Assembly: GCA_028715665.1 (NCBI GenBank)
Contig: JAQURI010000021.1
Location: 1-15,634 of the forward strand
Source: Candidatus Ratteibacteria bacterium
Lineage (GTDB): Bacteria > CAIJMQ01
Length of the DNA stretch: 15,634 nt
Direction: 5' to 3'
The notes below the pieces were generated by a model. That model searched no databases. It saw only the letters and a list, made by a program, of their open reading frames with translations, and was not told the origin of the DNA. Every line of letters starts with the position of its first letter. The first letter of the stretch is position 1. The position numbers and the translations under genes were made by a program. This document shows, piece after piece, positions 1 through 8,003 of this stretch.

Positions 1-115
1 TACTGAACGAATCAACTATTATGATTTCATCCGTCCAATCCAAACTTCTCAGACATTTTTCAATATCATGCTCTTCGTTATAAGTTGGAACTATTGCGGA
101 AATCTTCTGCCTCAT
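1..115 (-). CDS. Glycosyltransferase family 2, WaaE/KdtX-like (partial, N-terminus only)
   Basis: Only the first 38 codons lie in the window; the gene continues beyond base 1. The translation opens MRQKISAIVPTYNEEHDIEK and continues to EIIIVDSFS. This is the first strand of a GT-A fold: the IVPTYNEE nucleotide-sugar loop, then the first acidic motif (IVDS). The short-chain NEEHDIEKCL...WTDEIIIVDS pattern resembles the lipopolysaccharide core beta-glucosyltransferase WaaE/KdtX group, but the acceptor-defining part is missing. The ATG overlaps the stop of the upstream GT4 gene as ATGA, so translational coupling is likely. An AAGGA lies about nine bases upstream. Glycosyltransferase family 2 is secure; the WaaE/KdtX subgroup is an inference. 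Confidence 0.8.
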   Translation of the reverse strand, partial: MRQKISAIVPTYNEEHDIEKCLRSLDWTDEIIIVDSFS

Positions 116-1305
116 TGCCTTTTATTCCTTTCCAATAAGGGTTTTAAGAATAGTATAATATTTTTTGCTCTTTTTTCCCATGTAAAACCTTTTACTTTCT
201 CATACGCATTTTGGGTGATTTCTTCGGCAAACTCTCTATCGGTCAAGATTTTTTCTATTCCTTCAGCCAATGCTTTGGGACTTTCCGGTTCTACTAAAAC
301 CGCTGTTTTACCGTTTTCGAGAATTTCCCTCATAGAAGGGAAATCGCTTGCAACAATGGGAACTCTGGCAGACATATACTCAAAAAGTTTCATGGGAGAG
401 GTAAATAATCTTTGCCCGACAGTGTTTATAATCGGGATAACGGCTACACCTGCGCCCTCAAAATACCTCTCTATATCCGAATGAGGAACACATCCTGCAA
501 ATGTTACCCGTTCATCTACATGCAATCGAAAACTCAAGTTTTTTAACCGTGAAATATCTTCTTTTTTATTTCCTCCGATAATCAACAATTCCCTATTAGG
601 GAGATATTGTAGTGCCTTGATGAGAACATCCACGCCTTTCTGCGGATATAAATGTCCCAAGTATAGAACCTTATCAGCTTCATACTCAAATTCTCTATTC
701 ATTAATTTCGTCGCACACGCAACTACAGTCATAGGAACAAAAGGAGAAAAATCCTCGCATATCGCTTGTTTTATGCCTTCGGTTTGACATATTACGCCAT
801 CGGCATTCTTATAAAGAAAACTCTGCAGGCTTTTTCGTCTGGAGATTCTGAATACATATTTATATTTTTCTATAAACGATAGTTGTTTCCCTTTCTGACT
901 TAATTGTTCTGAAAGGTTTCTATAACCCGATGCAGGCGCATCTTCCTCTATAATACAGGGTATTTTAAAAAACCTTTTTAAGACAATAAATATTCGGGCT
1001 AGTTTCTTGTCTCTGAAAAAAAGGACGGTATTTTTATCTTTCCTGTGTCTTAAGACTTCGCGAAGCACAAATAAATTAAAACTTCTCCTTCCCTTCTTTT
1101 GCGCTGTCCCCTTTATTTTAAGATTTGGATGCTCCGACAACCCATAGAAATTCAAACATTCTTTGTCGGTCTTTCTGTCGAGTTTGGAAACCATAAGAAT
1201 CACTTCGGCACCTTCACTCGCCAAAGCCCGGCAAGTGTTTATTATTTGGATGGAATGGGCTTTTTTGTTGGGAAACAGCATTGGGTGCGGATATATAATC
1301 GTCAT
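112..1305 (-). CDS. Glycosyltransferase family 4 (GT-B fold)
   Basis: A 397-residue retaining GT-B glycosyltransferase, probably adding a sugar to a lipid-linked or core oligosaccharide on the cytoplasmic side of the inner membrane. The N-terminal Rossmann half starts with IIYPHPMLFPNKKAHSIQ. The C-terminal donor-binding half runs from about residue 212, with YLGHLYPQKGVDVLIKAL (216-232) and LLIIGG (240-245). The nucleotide-sugar motif is around 303-329: SPMKLFEYMSARVPIVASD, with E309, then E328. The first Glu of the classical EX7E motif is not evident, as in many members with the SPxKxFEYxA form. There is no signal peptide or membrane segment. The ATG follows the previous stop by three bases and has only a weak ribosome site, so coupling is likely. 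Donor and acceptor cannot be told from sequence. Confidence 0.88.
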   Translation of the reverse strand: MTIIYPHPMLFPNKKAHSIQIINTCRALASEGAEVILMVSKLDRKTDKECLNFYGLSEHPNLKIKGTAQKKGRRSFNLFVLREVLRHRKDKNTVLFFRDKKLARIFIVLKRFFKIPCIIEEDAPASGYRNLSEQLSQKGKQLSFIEKYKYVFRISRRKSLQSFLYKNADGVICQTEGIKQAICEDFSPFVPMTVVACATKLMNREFEYEADKVLYLGHLYPQKGVDVLIKALQYLPNRELLIIGGNKKEDISRLKNLSFRLHVDERVTFAGCVPHSDIERYFEGAGVAVIPIINTVGQRLFTSPMKLFEYMSARVPIVASDFPSMREILENGKTAVLVEPESPKALAEGIEKILTDREFAEEITQNAYEKVKGFTWEKRAKNIILFLKPLLERNKRQ

Positions 1306-1308
1306 GGC

Positions 1309-2172
1309 TTATCTTTTTATTTTTAAAGCAAGAAGTCTCATTGCCGAACGCAACAGAGGGAAAATTTTAAAAGAACGGACAAGATATTCTCTTCCTGCTT
1401 CCATATTGCCGTTTTCAAAATATAATTCTCCCGTCTCATATAAATATTTAGCCAACAAAATTCTGTGTTTTTTAAGGTAGGGCCGTATTTTATCAAAAAG
1501 CATCTCTCTGCCTTTTATTTTTTTTTCGATATCAGCAGTTATCCGCCCTTCATGAATTCTTTCCAGGGCTAAAATTTCCGGAACATAATCCACCGTAAAA
1601 TGCTCCGATATTCTGAGAATCATGTCCAAATCCATTCTGGACGGTAAATTTTCGTCGAATGATCCGCACTTTTCAAAACACTCTTTTTTTACCAACATCG
1701 TAGAGCCGATACCCGCTATATTTTTCCTTAATAACTTTTTAAAAATGTTTCCGCGATATGCCGGCAATTTTCTCTGCTTTTTTAGATTGCCTTTGTAATC
1801 CATATATTGAATTCCTGTATATACTACTCCCGGTTTAAATCGGCTTTTGTTAAAAACTTCCAACTGTTTCTGGAGCTTCTGCGGCAGCCACATATCATCG
1901 GAATCAAGAAAGGCAATATATTCTCCCTTTGCCTTAAGGATTCCTTTGTTTCTTGCGGCTGATGCGCCTTTGTTGTCCTGATGGAGATAAATAATCCGTT
2001 CGTCGAGGAATTTTTTAACAACCTCAGACGTATCATCGGTGGAACCGTCATCTACTATTATTAATTCCCAATTCTTATATGTTTGAGCTAAAACACTTTT
2101 TACGGCTTCTTCTAAAAATTTAGCCCGATTATACGCCGGGATAATTACACTAATTAAAGGTTCTTTTGCCAT
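1309..2172 (-). CDS. Glycosyltransferase family 2 (GT-A fold)
   Basis: A 287-residue inverting glycosyltransferase. It begins with ISVIIPAYNRAKFLEEAV (residues 7-24), then IIVDDGSTDDT (38-48) with the first Asp pair at 41-42, then HQDNKGASAARNKGI (64-78), and the metal-binding DxD as FLDSDDMW (88-95, D90 and D92). The C-terminal third is Lys/Arg-rich and helical, with no clear transmembrane helix, so the enzyme is probably cytoplasmic or peripheral. The start lies inside the 3' end of the O-antigen ligase-family gene (19-base overlap). AGAAGG sits three bases before the ATG, which supports this start. It is probably one step in building the repeat unit or core of a surface polysaccharide; the sugar is unknown. 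Confidence 0.9.
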   Translation of the reverse strand: MAKEPLISVIIPAYNRAKFLEEAVKSVLAQTYKNWELIIVDDGSTDDTSEVVKKFLDERIIYLHQDNKGASAARNKGILKAKGEYIAFLDSDDMWLPQKLQKQLEVFNKSRFKPGVVYTGIQYMDYKGNLKKQRKLPAYRGNIFKKLLRKNIAGIGSTMLVKKECFEKCGSFDENLPSRMDLDMILRISEHFTVDYVPEILALERIHEGRITADIEKKIKGREMLFDKIRPYLKKHRILLAKYLYETGELYFENGNMEAGREYLVRSFKIFPLLRSAMRLLALKIKR

Positions 2173-3407
2173 TTTCCTTCTGTTATATTAACTATACCCA
2201 TAGCTATTCCGATAAAAGTCCACAACATCATTATTAACTGTTTAGCATCGGGAACTTCCACAATCCAGTGAATGGAACATGCTATAAAAGAAGCAAATAT
2301 TCCCCCCATAACGCTTTTTAGAAAGGGGGTTTTTAATTTTACAAAATTTTTCCATGTAAGAACCATTATAGTAAGCCATAACCAAAGAAAAACAATAGAA
2401 CCCATTATGCCTGTTTCGAATCCTATCTGCAGCAAATAATTGTGAGTATGATATCGATGCATATCGTTAATTCGCAAATTTTTTAATTTAGGAGAAACAA
2501 AAGACGGATACAATTCGTAAAAATTTTTATACCCCCACCCGTAACCCGTAAAAGGTTTTTTTATGATTTGATTTATAGAACTTTCCCACAAGTAAACTCT
2601 TTTCAGGTAAGTCTTTTCATCGGTTGCGCGAACAATCCTATCTATTATTTTATGCGGGGAAACCATAACAAAAAATAATATCAAAATTATCGGGATTAGA
2701 ATAAGTTTTTTATTTTTCAGAAAGCATAAAAACATTACCGCGATAAACACGCTGATCCAACTTGCTCTGGTATAGGTAAATATCAAACAGAAAAAAGCAG
2801 CTACAAGAATAAACCCGAGTGAAATTTTAGTGTTTTTCGTCCCATCCCAGATAACGATAGCAAATATCAAAGGGATAATGTAATCGAGATACTGTCCAAA
2901 TTCCGTAGCCGCTCCGAATAGGCTCTTTAAGCGTATTCCTTCGGTAAAATACTGAATTATTCCCAAAACGACCGGAACCGAGGAAATAACAATAAGCGCC
3001 CACACCAAATAACTAATCCTTTTTTCATCAATCGCAAAATTTACAATAATATATAAAAGAAGAAGAGGCTTGAGCCAATATTCTTTAAATGCATGCAAAC
3101 TATAAGGATAATTAACGGAAAAAAATATAGAAATGACGACAAAAATTGTAAATATTAAAATCTGTAAATCTATGCGTGTTCCTATTATTTTTTCCGGCAT
3201 AAGCTCGTTTTCATTTTTACTCGCAGTTCTATTTCCGGATAACACCAATTTGGCAGCGAAGGCAAGAATTATACACACAAAACTAATTGTCTCGGTTGTC
3301 TGTATGTGTTTAGGGAAAGGAATAGTAAAGATTATAATTGTAAGAAATATGCCAATGATTCTATCTAAAACGGACAAGGTCTTTTCTTTTTTAATTGCAT
3401 TTATCAT
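2154..3407 (-). CDS. O-antigen ligase/polymerase family membrane protein (Wzy_C/WaaL-like)
   Basis: A 417-residue polytopic inner-membrane protein with roughly ten hydrophobic segments, for example near 16-30, 41-57, 82-97, 112-125, 132-151, 174-187, 195-211, 216-230, 235-250, 335-352, 366-384 and 390-406. The family signature is seen: TYTRASW (211-217) with R214 after a membrane helix, and the large periplasmic loop containing GYGWGYKNFYELYP (288-301) and HRYHTHNYLLQIGFETG (317-333) with H322 and E331. These proteins attach O-antigen to lipid A-core, polymerise repeat units, or move glycans onto proteins, all in the periplasm. Sequence does not separate these roles. The gene starts 23 bases after the dehydrogenase stop without a convincing Shine-Dalgarno, and its tail overlaps the next glycosyltransferase. 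Confidence 0.85.
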   Translation of the reverse strand: MINAIKKEKTLSVLDRIIGIFLTIIIFTIPFPKHIQTTETISFVCIILAFAAKLVLSGNRTASKNENELMPEKIIGTRIDLQILIFTIFVVISIFFSVNYPYSLHAFKEYWLKPLLLLYIIVNFAIDEKRISYLVWALIVISSVPVVLGIIQYFTEGIRLKSLFGAATEFGQYLDYIIPLIFAIVIWDGTKNTKISLGFILVAAFFCLIFTYTRASWISVFIAVMFLCFLKNKKLILIPIILILFFVMVSPHKIIDRIVRATDEKTYLKRVYLWESSINQIIKKPFTGYGWGYKNFYELYPSFVSPKLKNLRINDMHRYHTHNYLLQIGFETGIMGSIVFLWLWLTIMVLTWKNFVKLKTPFLKSVMGGIFASFIACSIHWIVEVPDAKQLIMMLWTFIGIAMGIVNITEGKWQKNL

Positions 3408-3430
3408 AATATAAGAGCATTCTTCTACAA

Positions 3431-4489
3431 CTATCCTATTTCTATCATTGCTTTAATAACGCCGTCTTTATATCCGTCCACCATATCAAAAGCCTTTTCA
3501 ATTTTCTCAAGAGGGAATCTGTGTGTTACCAAAGGTTTCACTTTCAACATGCCTTTTTCAATCAACGAAACGATTCTTTCTACATCTTTATTGGCATGAT
3601 TTGACCTCCTAACATGATAGATAACGGGTTCTTTTCTTCTGATTTCTGGGCTGTAATAAATTTTATCTGTTTCCGGAATGCCAATAACGGAAACTCTCCC
3701 GCCTATTCTCACGGCGTTAAAAGAATGTTCTATTGTCTCCTGTTTGCCCGCAGCTTCAAATGCAACGTCCACCCCTCTTCCTTCGGTAATCTTATAAATT
3801 TCATTGACAACATCTTTTTCCCGGGGATTGATTACACGGGTAGCTCCCAATTTTTGCGCCATTTCCAATCTGTTCTGCAATAAATCTGTTGCGAAAATAT
3901 TTGAAGCACCCGAAAGTTTTGCCATAATAACAACCGCCAGCCCGATAGGTCCAGAGCCGAAGACGGCAACCGTATCGCCCTTATTTATTTTCACCAAATC
4001 CATACTGTGAACGGCAATAGCCATAACTTCCGTTAAAGCGGCTTCATCGAAACTAATCTTATCGGCAACAGGAATAGCATTATCCGCCGAAATAGTTATG
4101 TATTCCCTAAAGGCCCCGTCTATTGCCGGAGAAGCCGAAGTTGCGGGGGTCCCTAAAAATTTCACCCTGGGACAAATGTTCGGGCGGCCGTCAATACAAA
4201 ATTCGCATGTGCCGCATGAAACCGCAGGCTCAACGGCAACCCTTTGTCCTATCTTAACATTTGTAACATCTCCAGCCATATCCTCGATAATACCGGAACA
4301 TTCGTGACCGATAATAAACGGATACTTGATTACTTGGGTGCCGATTTTACCTGCCCTGTAGTAATGGATATCGGAGCCGCATATTCCTACGGCTTTTAGT
4401 TTAATAAGGACTTCACTTTTTTTAGGTACGGGTTTTTCAATTTCTCGTATTTCTATTCGTTTAATACCCGTTAAGAAAGCGGCTTTCAT
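3431..4489 (-). CDS. Zinc-dependent medium-chain dehydrogenase, sorbitol/xylitol dehydrogenase-like
   Basis: A 352-residue MDR-family dehydrogenase. The catalytic zinc site is visible as GICGSDIHYYRAGKIG with C37, and GHE with H62-E63. The structural zinc lobe has C92, C95, C98 and C106 (SCGTCEFC...NIC). The Rossmann fold has GSGPIG (178-183) and an acidic residue, D202 (FATD), after the second strand, which favours NAD over NADP. The HYYRAGKIG stretch resembles L-iditol (sorbitol) and xylitol 2-dehydrogenases, which oxidise a polyol to a ketose. The true substrate may instead be a sugar or sugar derivative used by the adjacent polysaccharide genes. It starts 68 bases after the small basic ORF and has no evident Shine-Dalgarno. 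The family is secure; the substrate is not. Confidence 0.88.
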   Translation of the reverse strand: MKAAFLTGIKRIEIREIEKPVPKKSEVLIKLKAVGICGSDIHYYRAGKIGTQVIKYPFIIGHECSGIIEDMAGDVTNVKIGQRVAVEPAVSCGTCEFCIDGRPNICPRVKFLGTPATSASPAIDGAFREYITISADNAIPVADKISFDEAALTEVMAIAVHSMDLVKINKGDTVAVFGSGPIGLAVVIMAKLSGASNIFATDLLQNRLEMAQKLGATRVINPREKDVVNEIYKITEGRGVDVAFEAAGKQETIEHSFNAVRIGGRVSVIGIPETDKIYYSPEIRRKEPVIYHVRRSNHANKDVERIVSLIEKGMLKVKPLVTHRFPLEKIEKAFDMVDGYKDGVIKAMIEIG

Positions 4490-4557
4490 GACTTAAGAAT
4501 TAACAACGGAAACAATAAATACAGAAAAAAGTTTATAAATATTTTTTGTTTCTTATT

Positions 4558-4659
4558 TTATTTCTTTAATTTCCCTGTTTTTTTTAATTGTTTCTTCCTT
4601 TTCAGTTTCAATGCCCAGCGATGTCTCTTTATCTTGATTTTACTGCTGCTTCTCGCCAT
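4558..4659 (-). CDS. 33-residue, strongly basic protein, possibly ribosome-associated
   Basis: Read directly from the sequence: an ATG preceded by a near-ideal Shine-Dalgarno, GGAGGAG at 4663-4669, three bases away. It encodes 33 residues beginning MARSSSKIKIKRHRWALK and ending KTGKLKK, then TAA. About half the residues are Lys, Arg or His and there are no acidic residues. It begins 23 bases after the purM stop, so it is probably cotranscribed with purM. Length and charge recall the tiny ribosomal proteins of the bS22/mS38 (AURKAIP1/COX24) type, which in mycobacteria are also 33 residues, but I cannot show homology by eye and composition alone could mislead. The strong ribosome site, unusual in this window, and the uninterrupted basic composition argue that it is a real, highly translated gene. 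Confidence 0.7.
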   Translation of the reverse strand: MARSSSKIKIKRHRWALKLKRKKQLKKTGKLKK

Positions 4660-4682
4660 TTTCTCCTCCGTTAAATAAATGT

Positions 4683-5729
4683 TTAATTTATTATTACTTT
4701 TCTGCCGCCTTTTTTGACAATTCCTATCGAAAAAACCTTTTCTTTATTTCTATCGAAATAAGTCAGGGCCCTTTTTTCTTCCTGTGGAGGCACTATCAAA
4801 ACCATTCCAATGCCCATATTAAAAACTTTAAACATTTCTTCCTTAGTAATATTGCCCAATTCTTTTAGCCGCATGAAAAGCGAAGGGACTTTCCATTTAT
4901 TCCGGAAAATCTGCGCCTGGCACCCCTCGGGTAAAATCCTTTTTATATTTCTCATCAACCCGCCCCCCGTAATATGAGCAATTCCCGATATTTCAATGTC
5001 GCTTTTAATAAGAGGAAGAACCGATTTGGTATAAATACGGGTAGGTTCAAGCAACGCATCAGACCAACTTTTGCCCAGTTTTTTATCTTTTGTCTTCAGG
5101 ATTTTTATTTTTTCCTGGTCGGTACCGGCATCTTTAAATAAAACTTTCCTGGCAAGAGAAAAACCGTTAGAATGAAGCCCCGATGACGGCAAACCCAATA
5201 TTTTATCTCCGGGCCTAACATGGGCACCGTCTATAATTTTACCTTTTTCCAAAACGCCTACGGCAAAACCCACAAGTTCAAATTGTCCTTTTTTATAAAA
5301 ACCCGGCATCTCCGCCGTTTCTCCTCCTATCAAAGAGCATCCGGCTTGACTACATCCTTTTGCAACGGACTTAATTATTTCTACGGCTACTTTTAAGTCT
5401 ATTTGTCCACAAGCCAGATAATCGAGAAAAAACAGCGGCTGCGCGCCCATAGCAAGGACATCGTCGACATTCATAGCTACGGCATCGATCCCGACCCCGT
5501 CATATCTTTTTACCAAATCCGCCAAAACCATTTTTGTTCCGACACCATCCGCAGAAGACACTAAAATAGGATTCTTGTAACCTTTAAGGAAAAAAATCGA
5601 ACCGAAACCGGACAATGAAGACAAGACTTGTTTACCGTGGGTTTTTTTGACTATTCGGTTTATTTTGTCTACAAATTCTTCTCCCCTGTCGATATTGACT
5701 CCTGCCTGTTTATAAGTCGCTTTTCTCAT
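4683..5729 (-). CDS. purM: Phosphoribosylformylglycinamidine cyclo-ligase (AIR synthetase)
   Basis: PurM, 348 residues, the usual length. It uses ATP to close the imidazole ring of formylglycinamidine ribonucleotide, giving aminoimidazole ribonucleotide, the fifth step of purine synthesis, in the cytoplasm. Family motifs in order: YKQAGVNID (6-14), the ATP/substrate loop SSADGVGTK (58-66), GIDAVAMNVDD (80-90), GAQPLFFLDYLACG (95-108), GGETAEMPGFY (135-145), SSGLHSNG and ITGGGLMRN. Nothing essential is missing. The gene has its own sigma-70-like promoter, and the predicted leader is only about nine bases without a Shine-Dalgarno. The small basic ORF follows 23 bases downstream. It is not next to the other purine gene here (purH, 10 kb away). 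Confidence 0.97.
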   Translation of the reverse strand: MRKATYKQAGVNIDRGEEFVDKINRIVKKTHGKQVLSSLSGFGSIFFLKGYKNPILVSSADGVGTKMVLADLVKRYDGVGIDAVAMNVDDVLAMGAQPLFFLDYLACGQIDLKVAVEIIKSVAKGCSQAGCSLIGGETAEMPGFYKKGQFELVGFAVGVLEKGKIIDGAHVRPGDKILGLPSSGLHSNGFSLARKVLFKDAGTDQEKIKILKTKDKKLGKSWSDALLEPTRIYTKSVLPLIKSDIEISGIAHITGGGLMRNIKRILPEGCQAQIFRNKWKVPSLFMRLKELGNITKEEMFKVFNMGIGMVLIVPPQEEKRALTYFDRNKEKVFSIGIVKKGGRKVIIN

Positions 5730-5744
5730 ATTTTTTAAAAGTCC

Positions 5745-5773
5745 AATATACTGTAAAATAGCCGCATTGTCAA
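5745..5773 (-). promoter_or_regulatory. Sigma-70-type promoter for purM
   Basis: On the minus strand, TTGACA (5773-5768) is followed by a 17-base spacer and TATATT (5750-5745). The expected transcription start is near 5738, giving a leader of about nine bases before the purM ATG at 5729. This leaves no space for a riboswitch or Shine-Dalgarno. The -35 box overlaps the proposed rimO -35 box on the other strand. Confidence 0.75.
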
Positions 5774-5796
5774 AATACGGTTCGATAAATTATCAT
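5767..5796 (+). promoter_or_regulatory. Candidate promoter for rimO
   Basis: TTGTCA (5767-5772), an 18-base spacer and TATCAT (5791-5796), each box one base from consensus. A second candidate is an extended -10, TGATAAAAT at 5806-5814, which would give an almost leaderless rimO mRNA. Sequence alone does not decide between them. The -35 of the first candidate lies on the same heptamer, TTGTCAA, as the purM -35. Confidence 0.5.
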
Positions 5797-5827
5797 ATAT
5801 AAACATGATAAAATATTTTCAATAAAA

Positions 5828-7147
5828 ATGGCTAAAATTACTTTGTTATCTCTCGGGTGCCCCAAAAACCTCGTTGATTCGGAATATATGCTTGGTACTT
5901 TATTAAAGCACGGATTTGAAATAGTTTCTCTGCCGAAACAAGCAAATATAATATTAATTAATACCTGTGCTTTTATAGAACCGGCTCAAGAAGAATCCAT
6001 AAACACTATACTTGATATCGCCCGAAAAAAAGGCAATAAAAAAATCTGCGTATGCGGGTGTTTGGTATCTTTATTTAAAAATAAACTGTTTGAACAAATC
6101 CCGGAAATAGACGCCGTAATAGACCCTTTCAATATAGACCAAATAACCGTTGTCTGCGAACAGTTAAAAGAAGGCAAATCAAAAATAACATTCATAGAAA
6201 AAAACCCAAAATATAAATTCGAAAATCGTGAAAGATGCATTACCGGTCCGAGGCATTCAGTCTATGTAAAAATAGCGGACGGATGCGATAATCGATGCAG
6301 TTACTGCATTATTCCAAACTTAAGAGGAAACTATACCTCAAGAAAAATGGAAGAAATTTTGGAAGAGGCAAAAATCCTGTCCGAAGCAGGGGCAAAAGAA
6401 ATAAACCTGATAGCGCAAGACACAACCTTATACGGAAAAGACATATATGGCAAAATAAAACTGCCTGAACTTTTGAAAAAACTTTCAAAAATAGAAAAAA
6501 TCAAATGGATAAGGCTGCTTTATACACATCCGGCGCATTACAGCGAAGAATTGATAGACACTATAGCAACCAACGAAAAAATCTGTAAATATTTGGACAT
6601 CCCACTGCAGCATTGCAGCGACAAAATACTTAAAGCAATGCGAAGGAAAGTGACAAAAAAAGACATAAAAAAACTCATAGATAAACTGCGGGCAAAAATA
6701 CCCGATTTGGCTTTAAGAACAACTTTTTTAGTCGGTTTTCCTTTGGAAACGGATAAAGAATTCAATGAACTTTTAAAATTTATAAAACAGACGCAATTCG
6801 ACCATTTGGGAGCATTTACTTATTCACCTCAGGAAAATACAAGAAGTTTTAACCTCAAGGACAAGATTTCAGACAAGACAAAACAATTCAGGTTAAATAA
6901 ACTTTTGTCCGTACAGAAAGAAATCATCCTCAACAGAAATAAAAAATTAAAAGACAAAGAGAGCATTGTTTTGATAGACAAGAAGATTTCCCGCGGAATT
7001 TATCGGGGCAGACGCCGGGCGGATGCGATAGATATAGACAATGTAGTAATGGTAAAAGGCAAAGCAAAAATCGGCGATTTTTATAAGATTAGAATATTAA
7101 AAACCGGCACTTATAAGTTTGAAGGGAAAATAATAGCAATTAAGTAG
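5828..7147 (+). CDS. rimO: Ribosomal protein uS12 (Asp) methylthiotransferase
   Basis: RimO, 439 residues, a radical-SAM enzyme that methylthiolates the conserved aspartate of ribosomal protein uS12. The N-terminal MTTase domain holds the auxiliary iron-sulfur cysteines C11 (SLGCPKNLVDSE, the RimO rather than MiaB signature), C47 (NTCAF) and C78 (CVCGCL). The radical-SAM cluster is C151, C155 and C158 (DGCDNRCSYC), followed by LRGNYTSR. The C-terminal TRAM domain, about 372-439, includes YRGRRRADAIDIDN. It is the only conserved housekeeping gene on the plus strand here. No Shine-Dalgarno precedes the ATG, but the N-terminus is canonical. It converges on the FHA-PilZ genes with a 27-base gap and no visible terminator. 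Confidence 0.96.
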   Translation: MAKITLLSLGCPKNLVDSEYMLGTLLKHGFEIVSLPKQANIILINTCAFIEPAQEESINTILDIARKKGNKKICVCGCLVSLFKNKLFEQIPEIDAVIDPFNIDQITVVCEQLKEGKSKITFIEKNPKYKFENRERCITGPRHSVYVKIADGCDNRCSYCIIPNLRGNYTSRKMEEILEEAKILSEAGAKEINLIAQDTTLYGKDIYGKIKLPELLKKLSKIEKIKWIRLLYTHPAHYSEELIDTIATNEKICKYLDIPLQHCSDKILKAMRRKVTKKDIKKLIDKLRAKIPDLALRTTFLVGFPLETDKEFNELLKFIKQTQFDHLGAFTYSPQENTRSFNLKDKISDKTKQFRLNKLLSVQKEIILNRNKKLKDKESIVLIDKKISRGIYRGRRRADAIDIDNVVMVKGKAKIGDFYKIRILKTGTYKFEGKIIAIK

Positions 7148-7174
7148 ACAGCTGACTGTAGTAAAGAAGAAAAT

Positions 7175-7987
7175 TCATACAACACATTTAATAAGATATT
7201 CCTGTAATGCCGCGCGCGTTACATCATCCATTTCTATAAATTGAAGCCCCGTTTGGTAGAACATTTTCGATTCTTTTTGTTTGGATTTTGTCCAGATAAC
7301 CTGCGCCATGACTTCTAAAATGGGCATCGTCTTGCAAGAAAGGCCCGCATTTATTACGGTGCTTTTGGAAAGTTCCTTTTCCGTTTCTATTCTCATCCCG
7401 TCAAGGCTGATATCGATAACTGTTCCGCTTAATTCTTCAAGTTTAGATAAAGAACAAACCAATAATTTTACATCCATTTCAGGAAAAACCCGAACGGATT
7501 TTCTGCGCTCTATTCCAGTAAATGGTTCGCCTTTTGTCTCTTGTAGCAACTGGAAAATCAGAATGTGTTCCCCTATCTTTATTCTGTCTCTGTGCTCGAG
7601 TTTCCGTTTTATAACCTTCTCCCAATTCACTTTTACTCCGCTTTTGGAAGTCAAATCATAAAGGACATAGCCTTCTTTTTCAGGCCTTATTTTCGCGTGG
7701 ACATCTGCAATATCTTTTCCCTGTAAACATAAATGATTTTTAGAATTCCGACCGATAAAAAATTCTTTATCGGTAAACAGATTATAAACAGGGGATTTTT
7801 CACATGTTTTTGCGTGGACTAAAATAGCGGGGGTAGTGAAAACTTCTTCAACTTGTCCATGCGGTATGTTACCAACAGTGAGGCGATAAACTTCGGAACT
7901 GCCTTCTTTTGTTTGATTGATAAAAATCGAGGACTCTTCTTTTGGCTTCTCTGCCGAATCAGGTTTTTTAGAAAACTTATTTTCCAT
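7175..7987 (-). CDS. FHA-PilZ fusion protein, third of three paralogues (paralogue C)
   Basis: 270 residues, soluble, no signal peptide. After a charged N-terminal tail (1-48) comes an FHA domain at about 53-147: FFIGRNSKNHLCL (76-88, with R80), IADVHAKI (93-100, with H97) and KSGVKVN (115-121, with N121). The canonical serine of the SxxH motif is alanine 94. A PilZ domain follows at about 161-266 with an intact c-di-GMP signature: R162 and R166 (RRKSVR) and D192-x-S194-xx-G197 (DISLDG). FHA domains usually bind phosphothreonine peptides and PilZ domains bind c-di-GMP, so this could join the two signals. It starts 16 bases after paralogue B with a weak ribosome site. Domain assignment is secure; the biological role is unknown. 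Confidence 0.85.
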   Translation of the reverse strand: MENKFSKKPDSAEKPKEESSIFINQTKEGSSEVYRLTVGNIPHGQVEEVFTTPAILVHAKTCEKSPVYNLFTDKEFFIGRNSKNHLCLQGKDIADVHAKIRPEKEGYVLYDLTSKSGVKVNWEKVIKRKLEHRDRIKIGEHILIFQLLQETKGEPFTGIERRKSVRVFPEMDVKLLVCSLSKLEELSGTVIDISLDGMRIETEKELSKSTVINAGLSCKTMPILEVMAQVIWTKSKQKESKMFYQTGLQFIEMDDVTRAALQEYLIKCVV

Positions 7988-8003
7988 TATCTATCTTTGG
8001 CTA

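Noticed and set aside
5730..5745. Purine riboswitch controlling purM
   Set aside because: The predicted leader is only about nine bases, too short for an aptamer.
7148..7174. Terminator between convergent rimO and the FHA-PilZ genes
   Set aside because: Only a weak CAGCTG palindrome without a T-run was found.
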